From: Paraburkholderia xenovorans LB400
GTDB lineage: Bacteria > Pseudomonadota > Gammaproteobacteria > Burkholderiales > Burkholderiaceae
Reading direction: 5' to 3'
DNA length: 64,000 bases
Assembly: GCF_000013645.1 (NCBI RefSeq)
Contig: NC_007951.1
Span: 744,001 to 808,000, forward strand
A program made the position numbers and the translations under genes. The notes beneath the pieces are model-generated. The model did no database searches. It worked only from the letters and a program-made list of their open reading frames with translations, and was not told the origin of the DNA. Below, in pieces: positions 58,925 to 64,000 of the stretch. Position 1 is the first letter of the stretch; every line of letters begins with the position of its first letter.

Positions 58925-59642
58925 ATGCTGATTCACACTATCTTCGGGCTCGCGAGTGCATTGCTGTATGCGTATCTGAGCTTTAACGATAAACGGTCGG
59001 CTAAAGAGGAAGTTCGAGAAGCGCGGGCGGTCTCTGCCCGAGGGCCGGGGGAAGAAGGAGAGAGGGAGGTGTCAGCCGAGCTGCGCTGGCACCTCACGCG
59101 TTTGTGCGGCGAAAACTGGGAAGTATTGGATGGTCTCGTTCTGATTCATGCGCCGGGGAGCACCTTTCCGACTGCTGAAATCGATCATCTGGCGATTACG
59201 CCGTTCGGAGTCTTCGTGGTCGAAACAAAGCATTGGGCTGGTGTGGTCACACACGGTGAGACCGACGACACGTTGACGCTCACGACGGTTGACGGACAGC
59301 GGTGTGTGCGCACCTCGCCGATGAAGCAGAATGCGGCGAAGGTGCGGTTTTTGCGCAAACTGCTTCCGCCGCGGCTGTGGATCGTCGAAGGGCTCGGTGT
59401 CTTTTCGCATGACGCGGCAATGGTGGCACCCACGCTTCACGCTTCCAACGGCGCTGCTTGAGCGTAGTGAACTTTACCGGCACCTGCGGGTGCGACAGCA
59501 GCAGTTTGCGCGCACGGGAACAGGGCGTCTGCCCGTTCGCAAGATAGTTGACGCGATCTTGCAGCATGCAGACACGCGCCCCGAGGCTCTCGTTGAACAC
59601 CGACAACGAATCCAGGAGGGCCGCTCGCGCGGCCAAGGCTAG
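58925..59642 (+). pseudogene. NERD-domain protein inactivated by a 7-bp tandem duplication
   Basis: ATG at 58925 with GGAG eight bases upstream. N-terminal membrane segment (LIHTIFGLASALLYAYLSF), then a NERD (nuclease-related) domain: GEEGEREVSAELRWHLTRL, PTAEIDHLAITPFGVFVVET and KHWAGVV. The frame stops at 59461, but the sequence ACGCTTC is repeated back to back at 59432-59438 and 59439-59445. Removing one copy reads through VAPTLPTALLERSELYRHL and VRKIVDAILQHADTRPEAL to a stop at 59642 (about 236 aa). The recent duplication therefore cut off the C-terminal third. Role in DNA processing is only the family suggestion. Confidence 0.8.
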
Positions 59643-59686
59643 TCCTTGACCCTAACACTGCTGACACGAGGAGGGGTGAACTGTGC

Positions 59687-59995
59687 TCACCGTCTCCTCT
59701 TCCTGACCACCATCCACCGTGGTGACTTGAACCGCACGATACTCACGTAGAGCCAGACATACGTCGCGGCGAACACCGCCACGAAGCAGAACAGATGCAG
59801 CGTATGCCGCCAGAACAGCGTGGCCGGCACGACCGCGATCAGACACAGCAGCCACAAGTACGGGGACGTCAGCGAGTTACGCCGTGTCAATTCACGTGCG
59901 GTATCGTCGAGTACGTCATCGATGACCGTGGCGACGATACTTCGAATCGCCAGCGCGCCCAGGTTGGGGCTGGAGCTCTTGTAGGTTTGCGTATT
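59687..59995 (-). pseudogene. 5'-truncated membrane protein, cut by IS21 copy 2
   Basis: The minus frame is open from 59995 to a stop at 59687 with no ATG. It reads NLGALAIRSIVATVIDDVLD, then two hydrophobic segments (YLWLLCLIAVVPATLFW, LFCFVAVFAATYVWLYV) and a basic tail. The 5' side ends where the IS21 terminal repeats begin (~59988), so the start was removed by that insertion. A TTG at 59890 could give a 67-aa remnant. Family not recognised. Confidence 0.55.
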
Positions 59996-60002
59996 TCACA
60001 CC

Positions 60003-60117
60003 AAGCTGGACAAGGATTTCGCGGCAAGCTGGACAGGCTTTTCACACGAAGCTGGACACGGATTTCACGGCAAGCTGGACAGCGATTTCGCGTCAAGCTG
60101 GACAGTAAGTTCGTAAA
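60003..60117. repeat. Five 23-bp-period direct repeats at the IS21 copy 2 left end
   Basis: AAGCTGGACA starts at 60003, 60026, 60049, 60072 and 60095, exactly 23 bases apart; units mostly continue (A/C/G)GATTTC(G/A)CGGC. The preceding TATTTCACACC may be the tail of a sixth unit. Likely IstA-binding sites. Confidence 0.9.
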
Positions 60118-60170
60118 ATAGCGACGCAGGTCAACCGGGGCACCCTCGATGATTTCGTCGGGGCGTCTAC

Positions 60171-61709
60171 ATGGCATTTCCAAAGTTGACCATGCGTAAA
60201 ATTCGAGAAGCGCTGCGCCTACATTTCGATTGCGGCTTCAATCATCGGGAAGTTGCTCGCGCGCTGGGCACTTCGCCCACGACCGTTGGGCAATATGTTC
60301 GCCGTCTGGAGCGTGCCGGCTTAAGCTACCCGCTGCCGTCAGCGCTCGGTGACGTCGAACTCGAGGCACGCCTGTTTCCGCCACCGCCGCGCGTGGAAGG
60401 AGAGCGTCCTGCGCCGCACTGGCCGACTGTGAGGCGCGAGCTCGCCCGCAAAGGCGTGACGCTCGATCTGCTCTGGAACGAGTACAAGGCCGAGCACCCC
60501 GACGGTTACGCGTACACCTGGTTTTGCACACGATACAGCGAATGGGCGAATTCGCTCCCGCTAACCTTGCGGCAAACACATGCTCCGGGCGAGAAGCTGT
60601 TCGTCGACTACTCGGGCGACAAGGTTGCGATCATCAATGCGGAAACGGGTGAGAATCGGGAGGCCGAGTTGTTCGTGGCCGTATTGGGGGCGTCGAACTA
60701 CACCTATGCGGAAGCAACTTGGACCCAGCAGAGTTCTGATTGGATCGGCTCTCACATTCGAACCTTCGAATTTATGGGCGGTTGTCCTGAGATCGTCACG
60801 CCCGACAACCTTAAATCGGGCGTGCACAAGCCGAGCTTCTACGATCCCATTATCAATCGGACATACGGAGAAATGGCCTCGCATTATTCTGTGGCAGTCA
60901 TCCCAGCCCGCAGTAAAAAGCCCCGTGATAAAGCTAAGGTTGAGCAAGGCGTGCTCCTTGTCCAGCGCTACATTCTCGCTCGACTTCGCAAACACCGCTT
61001 CTTCAGCCTGACCGAGGCAAACTCCGCGATCGCGACACTCCTGGTCGACTTGAACAACAAAGCCTTCAAGAAGCTGCCGGGATCTCGCCGCAGCACTTTC
61101 GATGAATTCGAGCGCTCATCGCTGAAAGCGCTTCCGTCACAGCGCTATCAATATGCTGATTGGAAGGTAGCGCGCGTGGGGCCTGATTACCACGTCGACA
61201 TTGACGTTCACTACTACTCTGTACCGCACCGCTTCGCGCGTCAACAGGTCGACGTTCGATATACGAACGGGACAGTCGAGATCTTCCACCAAGGCACGCG
61301 TATCGCCGCTCACGTGCGAAGCAGTCGGCGCGGTCACCATAGTACGGTTAATGCGCACATGCCGCCTCATCATCAAGAGGTCAGTGGGTGGGGGCCGCAG
61401 CGTCTGTACGACTGGGCCATACGCATCGGGCCGCACACCGCCGCCGTGATCCAGCACCTGCTTGGCGGCCGGCAGCATCCCCAACAAGCCTATCGCGCTT
61501 GCCTTGGCGTCCTTCGCCTGGGCAAAGACCACGGCAATGCACGGCTGGAGGCCGCGTGCTGCCGTGCCATCGATCTGAAGGCGCCAAGCTACCGCTTCAT
61601 TAGCTCGACGCTCAAGAACGGCCTGGACCAGTCGCCTCAGACAAAAACGGATCAGGCCAGCTTACCGCTCACACATCCCAATGTGCGCGGACCGGACTAC
61701 TATCATTGA
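60171..61709 (+). CDS. istA: IS21 transposase IstA (copy 2)
   Basis: 512 aa. Helix-turn-helix LRLHFDCGFNHREVARALG at the N terminus, DDE core with KLFVDYSGDKVAIIN, EIVTPDNLKSGVHKPSF and RDKAKVEQGVLLVQRYIL, and the usual C-terminal DNA-binding domain. Complete. Different subgroup from copy 1. Followed by istB nine bases later. Confidence 0.94.
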   Translation: MAFPKLTMRKIREALRLHFDCGFNHREVARALGTSPTTVGQYVRRLERAGLSYPLPSALGDVELEARLFPPPPRVEGERPAPHWPTVRRELARKGVTLDLLWNEYKAEHPDGYAYTWFCTRYSEWANSLPLTLRQTHAPGEKLFVDYSGDKVAIINAETGENREAELFVAVLGASNYTYAEATWTQQSSDWIGSHIRTFEFMGGCPEIVTPDNLKSGVHKPSFYDPIINRTYGEMASHYSVAVIPARSKKPRDKAKVEQGVLLVQRYILARLRKHRFFSLTEANSAIATLLVDLNNKAFKKLPGSRRSTFDEFERSSLKALPSQRYQYADWKVARVGPDYHVDIDVHYYSVPHRFARQQVDVRYTNGTVEIFHQGTRIAAHVRSSRRGHHSTVNAHMPPHHQEVSGWGPQRLYDWAIRIGPHTAAVIQHLLGGRQHPQQAYRACLGVLRLGKDHGNARLEAACCRAIDLKAPSYRFISSTLKNGLDQSPQTKTDQASLPLTHPNVRGPDYYH

Positions 61710-61718
61710 AGAGGCCAT

Positions 61719-62489
61719 ATGCTCAAACATCCAACGATCGACAAGCTTCACGCGCTGAGGCTGAGCGGCATGGCATCCGCCTTGACGCAACAGCAGAACA
61801 ATCCTGATATCGAAGCGCTGGGCTTCGAGGAGCGTTTAGGCTTGCTTGTTGAGCGCGAAGCAAGCGAACGCGAATCCAGGCAGACATCATCGCGCCTGCG
61901 CCGTGCCAAACTGAAGTTCTCCGAAGCCGTGGCCGAAGACATCGACTACCGCACCCCACGCGGGCTTGATCGCGCACTCATGAGCCGCTTGCTCACTGGC
62001 GATTGGATCCGGGAGAAGCACAACACGCTAATTATTGGCGCGACCGGCCTGGGTAAGACCTGGCTTGGATGCGCGCTCGCCAATCAGGCCTGCCGTCTGG
62101 GCTACACGGTGGCCTATCTCAAGATGCCCAGGCTCGCCGAGGAGCTCGCTATCGCGCACGGCAGCGGTCGATATGCGCGAGCACTCGCGCAGTGGGCCAA
62201 GACGGATGTGCTGCTGATGGATGACTTCGCAATGGCGCCAATGCCCGACAGCGCTCGGCGTGATCTGCTCGAAATACTCGATGATCGCCACGGCCGTCGC
62301 TCAACCATTGCAACAAGCCAGATTCCGGTCGACAACTGGCACGGTGCGCTCGGCGATCCAACGCTTGCCGACGCCATCCTGGACCGGCTTGTTCACAACA
62401 CTTATCGAATCAACATGAACGGTGAATCGATGCGAAAACTAAAAATTAGTTTGACCGAAAACCGTAAGCGCGAAATTTTCCCCACCTAG
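61719..62489 (+). CDS. istB: IS21 ATP-binding helper IstB (copy 2), C terminus fused to IS66 sequence
   Basis: 256 aa AAA+ protein: Walker A IIGATGLGKTWLGCALANQA, Walker B DVLLMDDFAMAP, conserved TSQIPVDNWHGALGDPT and DRLVHNTYRINMNGESMRK. The last codons (from 62464) come from the inverted repeat of IS66 copy 3, so the native C terminus is lost by a few residues; the core is complete and it may still work. Confidence 0.9.
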   Translation: MLKHPTIDKLHALRLSGMASALTQQQNNPDIEALGFEERLGLLVEREASERESRQTSSRLRRAKLKFSEAVAEDIDYRTPRGLDRALMSRLLTGDWIREKHNTLIIGATGLGKTWLGCALANQACRLGYTVAYLKMPRLAEELAIAHGSGRYARALAQWAKTDVLLMDDFAMAPMPDSARRDLLEILDDRHGRRSTIATSQIPVDNWHGALGDPTLADAILDRLVHNTYRINMNGESMRKLKISLTENRKREIFPT

Positions 62490-62513
62490 CTTTTGAGTCC
62501 AGCAAGATCCACG

Positions 62514-62547
62514 ATTGCGTCCGCAACTCACAACTTGCGGACGCAAT
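62514..62547 (+). promoter_or_regulatory. Perfect 13-bp hairpin directly upstream of IS66 tnpA
   Basis: ATTGCGTCCGCAA (62514-62526) and TTGCGGACGCAAT (62535-62547) with an 8-base loop end two bases before the tnpA ATG. No ribosome-binding site lies between. It may limit translation from outside transcripts, as leader hairpins do in some other insertion sequences. Confidence 0.55.
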
Positions 62548-62549
62548 TT

Positions 62550-63017
62550 ATGACCCAGGATGACCTTTCATTTTTGCCCCTGCGGGTGACCCGCGTTGGC
62601 GTGGGTGGCAAGCGCAGCTTCGATCCTCTAGGCAAGCGGCGGCTGGTCGAGGCCTGCGAGCAGCCCGGTGCGTCATTGTCCGGTCTGGCGTTGAAGGCCG
62701 GGGTGAACGCCAATCAACTGCGTAAATGGGTTCGGCTGCATCGGCAGGCGCAAACGCGCATGAGCAACGACGGCATGGCCGCTTCACCGTCGGCGTTCGT
62801 GCCGGTCGTCGCCATCGCCGATACGGCGCCGGCGCCTGCGTCGATGCATTCTGTGCGCATGCAGCCAGAACAGCGGTCATCGCATCTGTCTTCGCGCTCA
62901 CCAGCGTCAGCATGGCTGTCGGCCCAGTTGCCCAATGGCGTAAAGCTTGAGCTCGAATGCTCGGAACGCGACGCCGCGCTCGTGAGCGCCATGATCGCGG
63001 CACTGGGACGGCGCTGA
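62550..63017 (+). CDS. tnpA: IS66 accessory protein TnpA (copy 3)
   Basis: 155 aa from the ATG at 62550. Helix-turn-helix region FDPLGKRRLVEACEQPGASL and LKAGVNANQLRKWVRLHRQ, then a long alanine/serine-rich linker and a C-terminal QLPNGVKLELECSERD. Its stop shares one base with the tnpB start. Confidence 0.9.
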   Translation: MTQDDLSFLPLRVTRVGVGGKRSFDPLGKRRLVEACEQPGASLSGLALKAGVNANQLRKWVRLHRQAQTRMSNDGMAASPSAFVPVVAIADTAPAPASMHSVRMQPEQRSSHLSSRSPASAWLSAQLPNGVKLELECSERDAALVSAMIAALGRR

Positions 63018-63370
63018 TGTTTCGCTTCGAAGCTGATTTGAAGGTGTTCCTGCACCGCGAGCCAATCGACTTCCGGGCAGGCATCAACAGTCTGGTGACG
63101 CTGGTCGAGCAATCCATGCAACTGGACCCGTTTGCGCGTGCCGTGTACGCCTTCCACAACCGCAGACGCAACCGGATCAAGCTGCTACTTTACGAGCGCA
63201 ACGGTTTCTGGCTGATGTTGCGGCGTCTGGAAGAAGATCACTTCATCTGGCCGCGTCGGCAACAGGCGGTGATCGAACTGACGACCGAGCAGCTACGCTG
63301 GCTGCTCGAGGGTATCGACATCGAGGCAATGTGCCGTCATCCGGCGCGGCGGTACCGCCACGCCAGCTAA
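63017..63370 (+). CDS. tnpB: IS66 accessory protein TnpB (copy 3)
   Basis: 117 aa, starting in TGATG overlap with tnpA. Conserved VFLHREPIDFRAGINSLVTL, AVYAFHNRRRNRIKLLLYE, RNGFWLMLRRLEEDHFIWP. Complete. Confidence 0.92.
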   Translation: MFRFEADLKVFLHREPIDFRAGINSLVTLVEQSMQLDPFARAVYAFHNRRRNRIKLLLYERNGFWLMLRRLEEDHFIWPRRQQAVIELTTEQLRWLLEGIDIEAMCRHPARRYRHAS

Positions 63371-63459
63371 TGACCGGCCTGCCGGCCAGCAACGCGCGCG
63401 AGGGACTGTTACAAATCTCCGTAAACCTGTAGCGCGCGGCATTCGACTATCCTGGGAGC

Positions 63460-64000
63460 ATGAATGAAGACGACTTCTCCCGATTGCCGCCCGCCGCCCA
63501 GGCCTATATCCGTGAACTGGAGTCACGCAACCAGCAGCTGGGCGAACGTATTGCCCAACTAGAGGAGCAGTTCCGCCTGGCGCAGAGCCAACGTTTCGCC
63601 CCGAGCAGTGAGAGGCTACGCGATCGTGTGTTCGACGAGGCTGAGCAGATCGCTGCGACCGAAGCGCATGACGCGGACGTCGCTGCCGACACCTTCACAC
63701 TGCCCGATACTGGCCTGCCCGATGCGCCGCAACCGCCACGGCGCAGTCCTGGGCGCAAACCGCTACCGGCCCATCTGCCACGTCAGCGCATCGAATACGA
63801 CCTGCCTGATGACCAGAAGATATGTCCGTGCTGCGCACACGAGCTTCACCGTATGGGTGAAGAGATCAGCGAACAGCTGCATATCGAGGCGAAGGCCTCG
63901 GTGCTGCAGCATGTACGTTTCAAGTACGCGTGCCGGCACTGCGAGCGCCACGCCGAACGCACGCCGGTGATCACCTCACCGATGCCGGCGCAGCCATTGC
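63460..64000 (+). CDS. tnpC: IS66 transposase TnpC (copy 3), 3' partial
   Basis: Open from ATG 63460 (GGGAG just upstream) to the window end, 180 codons. N-terminal coiled coil (AYIRELESRNQQLGERIAQ), AQSQRFAPSSERL, then the linker SPGRKPLPAHLPRQRIEYDL and zinc cysteines ICPCCAHEL and YACRHCERH. Catalytic core lies beyond the window. Confidence 0.92.
   Translation, partial: MNEDDFSRLPPAAQAYIRELESRNQQLGERIAQLEEQFRLAQSQRFAPSSERLRDRVFDEAEQIAATEAHDADVAADTFTLPDTGLPDAPQPPRRSPGRKPLPAHLPRQRIEYDLPDDQKICPCCAHELHRMGEEISEQLHIEAKASVLQHVRFKYACRHCERHAERTPVITSPMPAQPL

Larger units (their letters stand above)
59988..62463 (+). mobile_element. IS21-family element (copy 2), right end replaced by IS66 copy 3
   Basis: istA and istB on the + strand preceded by a terminal array of five direct repeats. 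The left edge is placed at ~59988 where the minus ORF is cut. At 62464 the terminal repeat of an IS66 element begins inside istB, so the IS21 right end is not in the window. Confidence 0.75.
62464..64000 (+). mobile_element. IS66-family element (copy 3), 5' part; runs off the window
   Basis: Left repeat begins GTAAGCGCGAAATTTTCCCC at 62464. This is 86 bases before tnpA, the same distance as in the other two copies (76 and 91). tnpA, tnpB and the start of tnpC are present. The right end and second target copy lie outside. Confidence 0.82.

Noticed and set aside
60003..60117. Possible CRISPR array
   Set aside because: The 23-bp units are contiguous and similar along their whole length, so there are no unique spacers; the position at an IS21 end explains them.

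Overview
The window reads as genomic DNA of a Burkholderiaceae bacterium (Burkholderia, Paraburkholderia or Caballeronia type). It is GC-rich, carries rhamnose and ABC-type O-antigen genes in the Burkholderia style, has a wbiG-wbiH-wbiI-like module, and has insertion sequences typical of that family. The assignment rests on gene content, not on a search. The first ~36 kb is a surface-polysaccharide (LPS O-antigen) locus. The last ~28 kb is an accessory region made mostly of nested insertion sequences and island or plasmid fragments.

Region 1 (1-10.7 kb, + strand): end of rmlA, then rmlC, wzm, wzt, a ~1,444-aa methyltransferase/glycosyltransferase, a terminator, a membrane protein and a GT2 glycosyltransferase. 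dTDP-rhamnose is made, chains are built on the cytoplasmic side, and Wzm/Wzt exports the finished chain. Region 2 (10.8-17.1 kb): a complete IS66 element with an 8-bp target duplication, a frameshifted methyltransferase gene and a large membrane protein.

Region 3 (17.2-25.2 kb, - strand) is an operon-like block: HAD-UbiA phosphoribosyltransferase, DprE1-like oxidase, DprE2-like reductase, a polytopic membrane protein, an NAD-dependent epimerase, an FAD oxidoreductase and a GtrA protein. The first three match the mycobacterial steps from polyprenyl phosphate to polyprenyl-phospho-arabinofuranose. GtrA and the membrane protein are candidate flippase and transferase. This is the most interesting coherent system in the window.

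Region 4 (25.5-31.9 kb): GT2 glycosyltransferase, a WbpV/WbiG-like reductase, a WbpL/WbiH-like initiating transferase and a WbpM/WbiI-like 4,6-dehydratase (together consistent with UDP-QuiNAc synthesis and priming), then an acyltransferase. Region 5 (32.4-41.3 kb): a second IS66 with an 8-bp target duplication, an AT-rich transferred methyltransferase with a truncated partner, an IS3 element sitting inside a decayed IS5-family transposase gene, and a putative sugar O-methyltransferase.

Region 6 (41.5-53 kb) is an insertion-sequence graveyard. It holds IS3 genes broken by IS110 and IS1111 elements, a ~1.06-kb group II intron with no recognisable reverse transcriptase and a clear domain V and VI, a small 52-aa gene, IS30 and IS5 relics, and a complete IS21 element with a 6-bp target duplication and an unusually repeat-rich right end. 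Region 7 (53-60 kb): island genes, namely two decayed NERD-domain genes, a tyrosine recombinase with a small partner, and an integrase-core-binding-like protein. Region 8 (60-64 kb): a second IS21 with five 23-bp-period repeats, cut at its 3' side by a third IS66 that runs off the window.
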